Below, one piece after another: positions 15,929-23,285 of a stretch of 32,129 nt of DNA. This stretch comes from Streptomyces sp. UNOC14_S4 (lineage in GTDB: Bacteria > Actinomycetota > Actinomycetes > Streptomycetales > Streptomycetaceae), in the NCBI RefSeq assembly GCF_020740835.1, contig NZ_JAINFC010000020.1, positions 1-32,129 of the forward strand. The letters run 5' to 3'. Positions within the stretch are counted from its first letter, which is position 1. Every line of letters begins with the position of its first letter. A program made the translations under genes and the position numbers. The notes beneath the pieces are model-generated. The model saw nothing but the letters and a program-made list of their open reading frames with translations. It was not told the origin of the DNA and did not search any database.

Positions 15929-16462
15929 ATGACCGAGATCCACACCCCCCGCCTGCTCCTGCGTCGCTGGCACGACGACGACCTCGCCTTCATGGCGGAC
16001 ATCAACGCGGACCCGCGGGTCATGCGCTGGGTGGACGACGGCACGGTGCTCGGCCTCGACGCCACCGCCGAGGAGATCGAGCGCTGGGAGGAGGAGTGGG
16101 ACGAGGAGGGCTTCGGCCTCTTCGCCGTCGAGCTGCTGGGCTCCGGTGAGCTGATCGGCTTCACCGGGCTGTGCGTGCCGGAGTTCCTGCCGGAGGTGCT
16201 TCCCGACGTGGCGGTCAGCTGGCGGCTCGGCGCGCAGTTCTGGGGCCAGGGGTACGCGTCCGAGGCCGCCCACGCGACGCTGGAGTTCGCGCTCCAGGAC
16301 CGTGGGCTGGACCGCGTCATCAGCATCAGCCGGCTGGGGGACACGGCCTCCGCGAACATCGCCGACAAGCTCGGCATGAAGCAGGAACGCGAGACGACAC
16401 ATCCGGTGCACGGTTTCCCCCTGGTCGTGCACAGCATCGATCTCACCGAGTTCGCGGCCTGA
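15929..16462 (+). CDS. GNAT-family N-acetyltransferase (RimJ/RimL-like)
   Basis: 177-aa protein from ATG 15929, with AGGA eight bases upstream; ATG 15920 is an alternative. The frame is open further upstream but that part belongs to the DUF5753 remnant. Family features are TPRLLLRRWHDDDLAFMADI at the start, the acetyl-CoA-binding segment FWGQGYASEAAHATLEFALQ, and ISRLGDTASANIADKLGMKQ near the C-terminus. It is likely a standalone acetyltransferase; the substrate is unknown. Confidence 0.88.
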   Translation: MTEIHTPRLLLRRWHDDDLAFMADINADPRVMRWVDDGTVLGLDATAEEIERWEEEWDEEGFGLFAVELLGSGELIGFTGLCVPEFLPEVLPDVAVSWRLGAQFWGQGYASEAAHATLEFALQDRGLDRVISISRLGDTASANIADKLGMKQERETTHPVHGFPLVVHSIDLTEFAA

Positions 16463-16773
16463 GGCCCGTTCCGTCGTCGAACAGGGCTCACCAGGAGCCC
16501 CTCCCGTATCAGGCGATGCGATCCGGCACGATCGAGTTCACGGCGAACGACGTGCCCTCGGGGCAGTCTCCGCACCGTCCCCATCGCCGCCAGCGCGAGA
16601 ACGGCCCGCAACACGCCGCGGACGACGAGACCCACGCCGAGAACCCGCCGGAGCCGACGGCCCCGCACGCACCGGTCGCCCGACCGTCGCCCCGGGCTCA
16701 CTCGCCGACCAGCAGAGGTGGGGCCGCGGTGCGGCGGCAGGGTTGAGTCGGTGGCGGCGGACAGCCGGGTGAA
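16463..16773. other. Gene-free stretch with a possible decayed coding segment
   Basis: No gene is supported in these 311 bp. On the minus strand one frame between stops (16700 down to 16509) ends with RCGDCPEGTSFAVNSIVPDR and looks protein-like. It has no ATG, GTG or TTG start and is closed by a stop at its upstream end, so it may be a decayed C-terminus. No promoter or clear terminator was seen. Confidence 0.4.
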
Positions 16774-17577
16774 ATGATGGGGCTCATGTCCGAGATATCC
16801 GCCCTGTGGCAGGTCGCGCCCTCTGCCGAGACCGACTGGCTCGTCGAGTTGTGCGAGGACGAGGGCTCCACCGGGTTCCCTCCGCCTGGCATGCCGGACG
16901 CGGCCTGGGTGCTGAACGCGATGTACGAGCATGAGCGGGGGCCGGGCCTGGTATCGCATCATCAGGTGCGCCAGGCCGGGCTGGCGGACGGCAGCATCGA
17001 GCCCGTCGTCTTCCATGGCATCGACTTCGAGGTGGGAACGTTCACGGGCGGTGGCCTGGGGCGTGCGGGGCATCCGGGTCCCGGCTGGCGGCGGCTGCGC
17101 TGGGCGGAGCTTGCGCGCCGCACCGGCGACCCGATCGTCAAGGAGGACTACTGGCCCTCGTTCCGCAGCGCCCCGGACGGCCGCGCGGAGGACCGGAGCT
17201 GGCCGGTGGGCATCCGGCCGCCGACGGAGGGCAGTTTGGACAGGGAGACCTGGGACCGGCTGACCGGGATCCTGCAGAAACACAGCCCGGCCGGCCCGGA
17301 CACTCGCTGCCTTGCCTACTACAACCCGCTGATGATGCAGACCTTCGACTTCGACAACCTGCACGTCCTCTCGGGGCGCCTGGGGGACGCGCAGGCGCTG
17401 TACGACATCGATGAGCCGGACTTCAGCCCGTCCAACCTGTGGCCCGAGGACCGGTCATGGGTCGTCTACACCGACTACGACCTGTGGGGCACCAAGGTCG
17501 TCGGGCCCACGGCGCTGATCGACGCCCTGGTCGGTGATACGGAGATCGAAGCCGTGCGGCTGCCCTGGGCTTCCTGA
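16774..17577 (+). CDS. Hypothetical protein, about 267 aa
   Basis: A soluble acidic protein with no signal peptide or membrane helix. ATG 16774, 16777 and 16786 are all possible starts and no ribosome binding site separates them. The sequence is rich in Trp and Asp, with phrases such as SAETDWLVELCEDEGSTGFP, PDAAWVLNAMYEH and RSWVVYTDYDLWGTKVVGP. The last resembles the immunity/SUKH-like style of actinobacterial cytosolic proteins, but I do not recognise a family. Codon bias is fully normal for the genus. It stands alone between gene-poor intervals. Confidence 0.75.
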   Translation: MMGLMSEISALWQVAPSAETDWLVELCEDEGSTGFPPPGMPDAAWVLNAMYEHERGPGLVSHHQVRQAGLADGSIEPVVFHGIDFEVGTFTGGGLGRAGHPGPGWRRLRWAELARRTGDPIVKEDYWPSFRSAPDGRAEDRSWPVGIRPPTEGSLDRETWDRLTGILQKHSPAGPDTRCLAYYNPLMMQTFDFDNLHVLSGRLGDAQALYDIDEPDFSPSNLWPEDRSWVVYTDYDLWGTKVVGPTALIDALVGDTEIEAVRLPWAS

Positions 17578-17861
17578 GTGGCTGGCTGATTGTCCTGAGC
17601 GGGGTCAGCGACAGTCGTTGAGCCAGTCGCCCGGCATCAGGTCACGAAGGCGGTCGAGGTCGCCGAACTGTCGGCCTCTATCGACTTCGACGACGTCAGC
17701 CGGTCCGCCTGACGTCACGCGCTGCCGGGCGCTGGCGCGGGGCCCCGAAAGGGCGAGTCCGGCTGTGAGGCGCCGCCGGGCAGGCCGCCCGTGGAGGCGG
17801 TGTATCGGTCGTGGTCATGGCCCTGGAGCGCAGGACGCCTCCTCAATGGGACGCTGTGGTC
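17578..17861. other. Intergenic region with a small minus-strand reading frame
   Basis: No gene is well supported. On the minus strand a GTG at 17718 opens a 37-codon frame that ends at 17605 and finishes with LRDLMPGDWLNDCR, preceded by GRQFGDLDR. It looks like the C-terminus of a longer protein, but no family is recognisable and no ribosome binding site is present. GGAGG at 17793-17797 lies too far from the YCII gene start to decide it. Confidence 0.3.
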
Positions 17862-18413
17862 ATGGAGTTCCTCTGCTACCACCGCGACCGGACCGGCTCC
17901 CTACCGCTACGTGAGGAATTACTCGAAGCGCATTGGGCCTATATGGACCGGTACGCGGAGGGGATGATCGCCCGGGGGCCGACCTTCGCCGACGACGGCG
18001 ACACGCTCACCGGAAGCGTGCACATCGTCGACCTGCCCGACCCCGCCGCTGCCCGCGCATTCGCCTTCGACGAGCCGAACTACCAGGCCGGCGCCTACCG
18101 GGACGTACTGTTGCGACGGTGGCGCAACATGTTGGGGCGCACCATGTGGGACTTCCCCGGCGGCCGAACCGGAGGCAACCGGTACCTGGTGCTCGGCCTC
18201 GCCACGGGGCAGCCCGCCGACCTCGCTCTGCCACCCGACCGGGACGAACTGATCGCCTACGGGCCGCTGCTGTCCGACGACGGCGCCGTCTGGCTGGGCA
18301 CGGCGGCGTTGGTCCGGGCCCAGGACCCGGACACGGCACGCGCCATCCTGACCCCGGACCGGTACGCCGACATCGAGGTGCACAACTGGCAGTTCGGTGG
18401 ACGACCGTCATGA
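17862..18413 (+). CDS. YCII-related (dimeric alpha/beta barrel) protein
   Basis: 183-aa protein. ATG 17862 is chosen because YCII-type proteins begin at the strand MEFLCYHRDR; the frame is open to GTG 17811 and ATG 17817 as alternatives. The first half is a YCII domain (FLCYHRDRTGS, YMDRYAEGMIARGPTFADDG, SVHIVDLPDPAAARAFAFDE). The second half repeats the theme (YGPLLSDDG, GTAALVRAQDPDTARAIL, DIEVHNWQFGG), so it is probably a tandem two-domain form. YCII domains bind small aromatic or chlorinated substrates or act as accessory folds; no specific reaction can be given. Codon 20 is TTA (17919-17921), implying bldA-dependent translation. Confidence 0.8.
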   Translation: MEFLCYHRDRTGSLPLREELLEAHWAYMDRYAEGMIARGPTFADDGDTLTGSVHIVDLPDPAAARAFAFDEPNYQAGAYRDVLLRRWRNMLGRTMWDFPGGRTGGNRYLVLGLATGQPADLALPPDRDELIAYGPLLSDDGAVWLGTAALVRAQDPDTARAILTPDRYADIEVHNWQFGGRPS

Positions 18414-18467
18414 ACAAGGGCGTCCAGGCCGACGCCACCGCCGTGAAACCATCCGGGACGGAACAAG

Positions 18468-18503
18468 GTGCCCGCACCCGTTGGCGGGTGCGCTCTTATC
18501 TTT
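18468..18503 (+). terminator. Hairpin terminator, copy 2 of the 36-nt repeat
   Basis: A perfect 8-bp stem (cgcacccg and cgggtgcg) with loop ttgg, followed by ctcttatcttt. It lies 55 bp after the YCII gene stop, fitting a terminator for that gene. It is nearly identical (34/36) to 15673-15708. Confidence 0.55.
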
Positions 18504-18534
18504 CGCTCAGAAACGCTCCCCTAGCCTCTCGTTC

Positions 18535-19569
18535 ATGATGACGCAACGTGGTGCAGTCGGAACTGTTGTCCTCACAGCCATGGCCTTGACGGCCACCGTC
18601 GGGGTGGCCGCCGCGGCTCCCGCCCCCGCCCCCGGCGGCAAAGCCGCCGCCTCGTCCCACGGCAAGGTGACGGACAATCTGTACATGCCGCTCGGTGCCT
18701 TCGAGGATGCCACGTCCGGCAAGGACCCGAAGGTCAAGGCCATGATTGACCGCAAGGACATCGGCGGCGTACAGGTGGTGGTGCCCTGGAAGGCCCTTGA
18801 GGGGAAGAAGGGCGAGTACAAGTGGTCGCGGCTGGACAGCGCCCTGAAGTACCTCCAGGAACGCCACAAGAAGTTGTTCGTCCAGGTCCAGGACCGGTTC
18901 TTCGACGTGGAAATGAAGGACGCCAACGTTCCCCAGTATGTGAAGGACGAGGGCGGGCTCGCGCCGACGATCGACGAGAACCCTGATGTCGTCACCTCCC
19001 ACGGGGCCATGGCCGCGCAGTGGAACAAGGATGTGCGGGCGAGCTTCCAGGGCCTGCTGAAGGCGATGGCGGAGAAGTTCGACGGCAAGCTCGCCGGGGT
19101 GAACCTCCCGGAGACCGCGGTCGAGGTGGACACCAAAAAGGACAAGACCGAGTACACCTCGAAGTCCTACATCGATGCCGAGATCGACAACATGGCCTAC
19201 GGCAAAAAGGTCTTCACCAAGACACAGTTCATCCAGTACATCAATTTCCTGCCGGACGACGACGACCACAAGCGCATGAAGGAGATGTTCGACCTCGCCC
19301 GGGACAAGAAAATAGGCATCGGAGGACCGGACACCCTGCCGGACCGGCCGTACCAGATGGAGAACTCCTACAAGTTCCTCCACGAATACAAGGATGCCCT
19401 TCCGCTCGTCGCGATGGCCGTCCAGGAACCCGACATCAACGCCAAGGACCCCAAGACGGGCAAGCCGTACACCCGCGAGCGGTTCACGGACTTCGCCCGC
19501 GACTACCTCGGCGCGCGCCAGCTGTTCTGGACCACCGAGGCGGACTGGCTGCAGAAGCCCGCGGCGTGA
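18535..19569 (+). CDS. Secreted TIM-barrel glycosidase-like protein
   Basis: 344-aa protein with a Sec signal peptide (MMTQRGAVGTVVLTAMALTA and following, cleavage near residue 28 after AAA). The mature chain reads like a glycoside-hydrolase TIM barrel: GVQVVVPWKALEGKKGEYKW with a WSRLDSALKYLQERHKKLFV helix/strand, then FDGKLAGVNLPETAVEVD with a Glu where an acid/base residue would sit, and a late strand ALPLVAMAVQEPD with a second Glu. This is the layout of clan A glycosidases, but the family is not certain. Lys-rich codon use is unlike its neighbours. There is no Shine-Dalgarno; a -10-like TAGCCT at 18522-18527 suggests a leaderless transcript. Confidence 0.75.
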   Translation: MMTQRGAVGTVVLTAMALTATVGVAAAAPAPAPGGKAAASSHGKVTDNLYMPLGAFEDATSGKDPKVKAMIDRKDIGGVQVVVPWKALEGKKGEYKWSRLDSALKYLQERHKKLFVQVQDRFFDVEMKDANVPQYVKDEGGLAPTIDENPDVVTSHGAMAAQWNKDVRASFQGLLKAMAEKFDGKLAGVNLPETAVEVDTKKDKTEYTSKSYIDAEIDNMAYGKKVFTKTQFIQYINFLPDDDDHKRMKEMFDLARDKKIGIGGPDTLPDRPYQMENSYKFLHEYKDALPLVAMAVQEPDINAKDPKTGKPYTRERFTDFARDYLGARQLFWTTEADWLQKPAA

Positions 19570-19574
19570 CACAC

Positions 19575-19769
19575 ATGGGCAACCTCGCCATGAGTCCGCA
19601 GGACCACCGCCCCCACTCCGGGTTCCCTCACAGCCTCGCACCCCACCGGAAGGTGACGGTGAAGCTGAGTGTCGACACCCCACCGGGGACGGCCGCCCTG
19701 GAGCTCGCCTGCTCCCCGGCGTACGCCCGCGACGACGCCCACTGGCTGCTGCCGCTCGCCGACGACTGA
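19575..19769 (+). CDS. Hypothetical 64-aa protein or gene remnant
   Basis: A short frame opens at ATG 19575, five bases after the TIM-barrel gene stop, and ends at 19769. The second half (HRKVTVKLSVDTPPGTAALE, then YARDDAHWLLPLADD) is protein-like in composition; the first half is not. No ribosome binding site is visible. It may be a small downstream gene or the 3' remnant of a longer one. Confidence 0.35.
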   Translation: MGNLAMSPQDHRPHSGFPHSLAPHRKVTVKLSVDTPPGTAALELACSPAYARDDAHWLLPLADD

Positions 19770-19797
19770 CGAACCGTCGGACGGCGCCGATGCGACC

Positions 19798-19843
19798 GTG
19801 CCCCTTCGGGCCCCCGCCCTCGCGGACGGGCCCGGAGGGGCAC
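19798..19843. terminator. Strong bidirectional terminator hairpin
   Basis: A 16-bp stem with one G.T pair (gtgccccttcgggccc at 19798-19813 with gggcccggaggggcac at 19828-19843). It stands between the plus-strand TIM-barrel gene region and the 3' end of the convergent secreted protein at 19855. Confidence 0.75.
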
Positions 19844-19854
19844 GGTGCTCCCGG

Positions 19855-20334
19855 TCACTGGGAGAGGGCGCTCCACTCGGTGAGCCGCCAGGGGCTGGTG
19901 ACACTCGGGGAGTCGACGGTGACCGCGGCGGGAACCTTGATCGTGGAGCCGCCGTCGAGCTTGACAGTCAGCGTCTTGGTCCGGGTGCCGGGGGCGATCC
20001 CGTCGACGATGGTGACGGCCTCGTAGTTGGCCTCGCCGGGCTGCAGGATGTTGGGGCCGCCGCCGATGCCGTCCGGGAGCCCCGCGTGGATCTTTCCGTC
20101 GAAGGTGACGTCGCCGACGATGCCGAGGTCGCAGGGCTTGCCGCTGACGTTCTGAGCCTTTATCAGCAGGCGGTAGAAGTCGGTCTTGGTGGCGGTGACG
20201 TCGATCTGGGAGGCCTGGCAGTACGGAACCCTGGCTTCCGCCGCGGAGGCGGAGGACGTACCGGCGAAACCGACGAGCGCGGCGGAGCCGAGTGCGAGGG
20301 CGGTGAGCGAGGTGAAGACGCGAGGCTTGGACAC
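19855..20334 (-). CDS. Small secreted DUF4232-like protein
   Basis: 159-aa protein. GTG 20334 has GGGGAGAAG about ten bases upstream; longer starts would run across the divergent promoter region. The signal peptide (SKPRVFTSLTALALGSAALV, ending ASA near residue 30) leads into a Cys-containing beta-sandwich-like domain. Its motifs are VPYCQASQIDV, NVSGKPCDLG and ILQPGEANYEAVTIV, the pattern of actinobacterial DUF4232-type secreted proteins. The two Cys residues probably form a disulphide. It is divergent from the membrane-tethered XRE gene (20567), which may control it. Confidence 0.8.
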   Translation of the reverse strand: MSKPRVFTSLTALALGSAALVGFAGTSSASAAEARVPYCQASQIDVTATKTDFYRLLIKAQNVSGKPCDLGIVGDVTFDGKIHAGLPDGIGGGPNILQPGEANYEAVTIVDGIAPGTRTKTLTVKLDGGSTIKVPAAVTVDSPSVTSPWRLTEWSALSQ

Positions 20335-20566
20335 GGTGGAGCTTCTCCCCTGGGATGGGTCGCACGGGGCGACCATCGGCTGAGTCGCGCTGGGCGACGG
20401 ATCCGATCGGCGGGCTGCCGACCGGCTGACGAGAGCAACTTTGCGCCTGTTTTCGTCCCAACGGCGACGAACCGGGGGAAGTTGGAACGCTGTACCGTTC
20501 CACCCCCTCTCACCTGGGGAAACGTCTGAGCCTGGAACGCGCGTCCAGGGTGAGGGGGAGGGTGGA

Positions 20567-21922
20567 ATGGCCACGGAGACCGAGCGGTTCGCGGAACTGA
20601 TGAGTGAGCTCAAGGAGCGATCGGGGCGCAGTTACGGCACCCTCGCGAAACGCCTGCACTCCAGCAACTCGACGCTGCACCGCTACTGCAACGGTGCGGC
20701 GGTGCCCACGGAATTCGCAACCGTGGAGAGATTCGCCAAGGTCTGCGGAGCGACGGCCGACGAACTGCTCGTCCTGCACCAGCGGTGGCACCGGGCGCTG
20801 GCCGAGCGCCGCCGGGAGACCGCACCCACGGCGGCCCCCAAGGCCACGGACTCCGAGGACTCCACGGGTTCCACAGGTTCCACGGACTACAAGGCCGCGG
20901 CGACGGAGGCGAGCACAGCGGCCGTCGCCGAAGAAGCGGGCCCCGGGCCGGCCGGTCCCGACGAGGCCGCCCCGGAAGGCGGGAAGACTCCGGCCGCCGT
21001 GGCGAAACCCGAACCGCGGGCCGGGCGCCGCCGTCGGCTGCTGGTCGGCGCCGCGGCGGCCCTGGCCGTCGCCGTGATCGCGGGCACCGTCGTCGCCATC
21101 TCCACCGTGGGAGGTACGGGACATACCTCCCACGAGGAGCGGCACGGCTCCGTGCGTGGAGCATCGCATGAGGGCATGCCCCTGGGCGCAGCGGCCCCGG
21201 GGACCTCGTACGGCGCTTCGTCGTCGGCCACACCGTCGCCTTCGTCCTCGCCGACGGCGGCTCCGTCCGCTTCCCCCGGGAAGGGCGCTTCGTCCGCCAC
21301 CGGGGCGGACCCCATCGCCGTCAGCGTCATGCCCGACAACTGGGGCAGCCCCTGCGACCAGTGGTTCGCTCTGGACCAGGAACCCGGCAAGGTCCCGCCG
21401 CCTCCCGTCCGGAACGCGACCGCGGGGTGGGCCGGGGCCCTGCGGGCCGTTCCGGCGGGTCATCTGCGGTTGCAGCTGACCGTCCAGGGCACCGGGAGCG
21501 GCCCCACCGTGCTGAACGGGATGTACGTCCATGTGGTCAGTGCCCACAAGGCACCCCGCTGGAACACGTACACCATGGGGGCGGGCTGCGGCGGCGAACT
21601 GGATCCCGCGTCCTTCGCCGTCGACCTCGACAATCCCTCGCCCCGGCCCAAGCCCGTCCCCGGCAAGGAGGGCGAGCGGCCGACGACCACGAGCGACTTC
21701 CCGTACAAGGTGTCCGCCGGCGACCCCCAGGTGCTGAACGTCGACGCCTTCACGGTCGGGCAGGACGTCAGCTGGTACCTGGAACTGGCCTGGAGCAGCG
21801 GCGGCCACCAGGGCACCACCATCATCAAGGACAACGGCCGTCCCTTCCGTACAGTCGCCCTCAATACCGAGCAGCGTTACTGGTACAACGCGAACACGAG
21901 CGCCTGGCTGCCCCTCACCTGA
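20567..21922 (+). CDS. Membrane-tethered XRE protein with extracellular domain
   Basis: 451-aa protein from ATG 20567, preceded by GGGGGAGGGTGGA. An N-terminal helix-turn-helix (about 5-70: MSELKERSGRSYGTLAKRLH then SNSTLHRYCNGAAVP) is followed by an Ala/Pro/Glu-rich linker, an Arg-rich stop (RRRRLL), and one transmembrane helix at about 158-180. Outside lies a Ser/Pro/Thr-rich spacer and a beta-rich domain (about 250-451) with two Cys. The layout suggests a one-component sensor in which the outer domain signals to a DNA-binding domain held at the membrane. It is divergent from the DUF4232-like gene. The ligand is unknown. Confidence 0.8.
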   Translation: MATETERFAELMSELKERSGRSYGTLAKRLHSSNSTLHRYCNGAAVPTEFATVERFAKVCGATADELLVLHQRWHRALAERRRETAPTAAPKATDSEDSTGSTGSTDYKAAATEASTAAVAEEAGPGPAGPDEAAPEGGKTPAAVAKPEPRAGRRRRLLVGAAAALAVAVIAGTVVAISTVGGTGHTSHEERHGSVRGASHEGMPLGAAAPGTSYGASSSATPSPSSSPTAAPSASPGKGASSATGADPIAVSVMPDNWGSPCDQWFALDQEPGKVPPPPVRNATAGWAGALRAVPAGHLRLQLTVQGTGSGPTVLNGMYVHVVSAHKAPRWNTYTMGAGCGGELDPASFAVDLDNPSPRPKPVPGKEGERPTTTSDFPYKVSAGDPQVLNVDAFTVGQDVSWYLELAWSSGGHQGTTIIKDNGRPFRTVALNTEQRYWYNANTSAWLPLT

Positions 21923-21930
21923 CCGCCGGT

Positions 21931-21968
21931 CCCGCCCTGCCGACGGGGACTCCCCGCAGTGGGGCGGG
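21931..21968 (+). terminator. Nested hairpin after the XRE gene
   Basis: An outer stem cccgccc (21931-21937) with gggcggg (21962-21968) encloses an inner stem cgggg (21944-21948) with ccccg (21952-21956). It begins nine bases after the XRE stop, consistent with transcription termination. Confidence 0.55.
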
Positions 21969-22089
21969 CCGAGGCCGGTTGCCCTGAGCCGCCTCGTCCG
22001 ATTGGCGCGACGACCTATTGACGCGCCCGCGCCACTCCCCCGACGCTGTTCGCCGTCCCAGTAGCGAACTCGTTCCTCGGGAGGACGTC

Positions 22090-22686
22090 ATGCGAGCACG
22101 TGTCACAGCCGCCGCCCTGGCTCTCGCCACCGGTGCCGGGCTTCTGATCAGTGCGCAGGGCAGCAGCGTCAGCGCCAAGGCGGTCACCCCCGCCGAGTGG
22201 TGCGGCGAGCAGGGCGGGACGCCTGCCTCGTACCGCGCGTACTACGACGCCGGTACGAGGCTCACCCCGCTCGGCACCGTGCGCGAGCTGTGTGATTTCC
22301 AGGCGCAGGACCGGACGCAGATCGTCATCCCCGCCGACACACTGGCCGCCGACGCGCCGACCCTCGCCGGGCTGGCGTACAAGCGCAAGCCCGCGCTGCC
22401 CAGTCACCCGGTGGGCAACCCGTCCTCCGCGTACTGCGCGAAGCTCGGCGGGACGACACAGTTCGGGGAGAGCAAGGCGCAGACAGGCGGGTGGATCAAG
22501 GAGGGCGAACCTGTGGACCGCGACCACCTGCACACCATGTGCGTCTTCGCGGACGCCTCCGCGATCGACGCGTGGGGGCTGACGTACCACACCGGCGGTG
22601 TCGTCCGGGGCGCCGATCTGGAGGGCAAGTTCCGCGCGTCCATCCCGCCCGCGGCACCGGCGGGGGCCTGGAACCAGGTGCGGTAG
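22090..22686 (+). CDS. Secreted Cys-containing protein
   Basis: 198-aa protein from ATG 22090 with GGGAGGA five bases upstream. The signal peptide (MRARVTAAALALATGAGLLI, cleavage near SAKA) leads into a domain with Cys in PAEWCGEQGG, RELCDFQ, SAYCAKLGG and TMCVFAD, which could make two disulphides. The end reads LTYHTGGVVRGADLEGKFRA and finishes AWNQVR. No family recognised. The last 35 codons are duplicated at 28223-28330 beyond the inserted island. It is convergent with the response-regulator fragment. Confidence 0.8.
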   Translation: MRARVTAAALALATGAGLLISAQGSSVSAKAVTPAEWCGEQGGTPASYRAYYDAGTRLTPLGTVRELCDFQAQDRTQIVIPADTLAADAPTLAGLAYKRKPALPSHPVGNPSSAYCAKLGGTTQFGESKAQTGGWIKEGEPVDRDHLHTMCVFADASAIDAWGLTYHTGGVVRGADLEGKFRASIPPAAPAGAWNQVR

Positions 22687-22828
22687 ACGCCCTCCCGCGG
22701 GAGGAGTTCAGGCGCTCAGCCGGAGAACCCCGGCACCACCAGACCGGACTCGTACGCGATCACCACGGCGTGGGTCCGGTTCTGCGCGCCGAGCTTGGTC
22801 AGTACGTTCCCGACGTGTGTCTTCACCG
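22581..22828. repeat. Left flanking direct repeat of the island
   Basis: This segment matches 28225-28466 in the same orientation with scattered differences. It covers the last 35 codons of the secreted-protein gene, the short intergenic hairpin and the last 37 codons of the NarL-type regulator. Coding parts are nearly identical. The intergenic part differs (palindrome cctcccgcgggagg at 22691-22704 here; ggcgccgaggcgcc at 28340-28353 in the other copy). Similarity stops sharply at 22828/22829. Confidence 0.85.
22716..22828 (-). pseudogene. 3' fragment of NarL-type response regulator gene
   Basis: Only the C-terminal 37 codons remain (VKTHVGNVLTKLGAQNRTHA, then VVIAYESGLVVPGFSG and stop). They are the same amino acids as the end of the intact regulator at 28354-29085. 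Upstream of 22828 the sequence switches to the island's DUF2087 gene. It has no start and no receiver domain, so it is a remnant created by the insertion. Confidence 0.85.
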
Positions 22829-23227
22829 ATTTTGGACGTGGGAGGCGAACCACGCCGCCTCCCACCCGAGTATCTCGGGCAGCTCTCCGGGCGCCCGTGC
22901 GGGGAGACTGGTGGCGAGTCGGTACTCACCGGAGGGCCGGACTACGTAGCCATGGTCGACCAGCTCACGCCGCAGTGACGCGAAGTCATCGTGAACCCTG
23001 AGCAGAAGTGCGTTCACCTCGGGCTCCGCATAGACGCGGCCGGGCTCGAACAGAGTCGCAAGTTCAAGAAGCACTGCCACGCGCGCCTTGCGTTTGGCGG
23101 GGAACTGCCGTAGGCGGCCGTCCCGGAAGAAGCGGTCGGCGATGACTTGCCTCTCCGATGGACTCGAGCCCGATCGCGCACCGATAGGGATCACCGCGCC
23201 CGATACGTTCTCCTCTTTCTGACCCAT
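22823..23227 (-). CDS. DUF2087 domain protein, probably regulator-like
   Basis: 134-aa protein from ATG 23227. Residues about 38-105 are a clear DUF2087 domain: RLRQFPAKRKARVAVLLELA, then EPEVNALLLRVHDDFASLRR and ELVDHGYVVRPSGEYRLA. The fold is winged-helix-like and is often found in ArsR-type or small regulatory proteins. The tail ends FASHVQNR: the last codon and the stop (22823-22825) lie in the flanking repeat, so the native C-terminus was cut at the island junction and the present stop is borrowed. It is the last gene of the RiPP-like operon. Confidence 0.8.
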   Translation of the reverse strand: MGQKEENVSGAVIPIGARSGSSPSERQVIADRFFRDGRLRQFPAKRKARVAVLLELATLFEPGRVYAEPEVNALLLRVHDDFASLRRELVDHGYVVRPSGEYRLATSLPARAPGELPEILGWEAAWFASHVQNR

Positions 23228-23285
23228 TGCCTACCGCCCCTTGTTGCCTGTCACTGTTGGTTCGCCATTTCTACCGGCCTTCGAG

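Noticed and set aside
16509..16700. Minus-strand protein-like frame ending SFAVNSIVPDRIA
   Set aside because: No start codon between its stops and no ribosome binding site; kept only as a possible remnant.
16514..16746. Plus-strand 77-codon frame after the GNAT gene
   Set aside because: Becomes His/Arg/Pro-rich shadow sequence and lacks a ribosome binding site.
17605..17718. Minus-strand 37-codon frame ending PGDWLNDCR
   Set aside because: No ribosome binding site, no family and very short; may be the tail of a lost gene.
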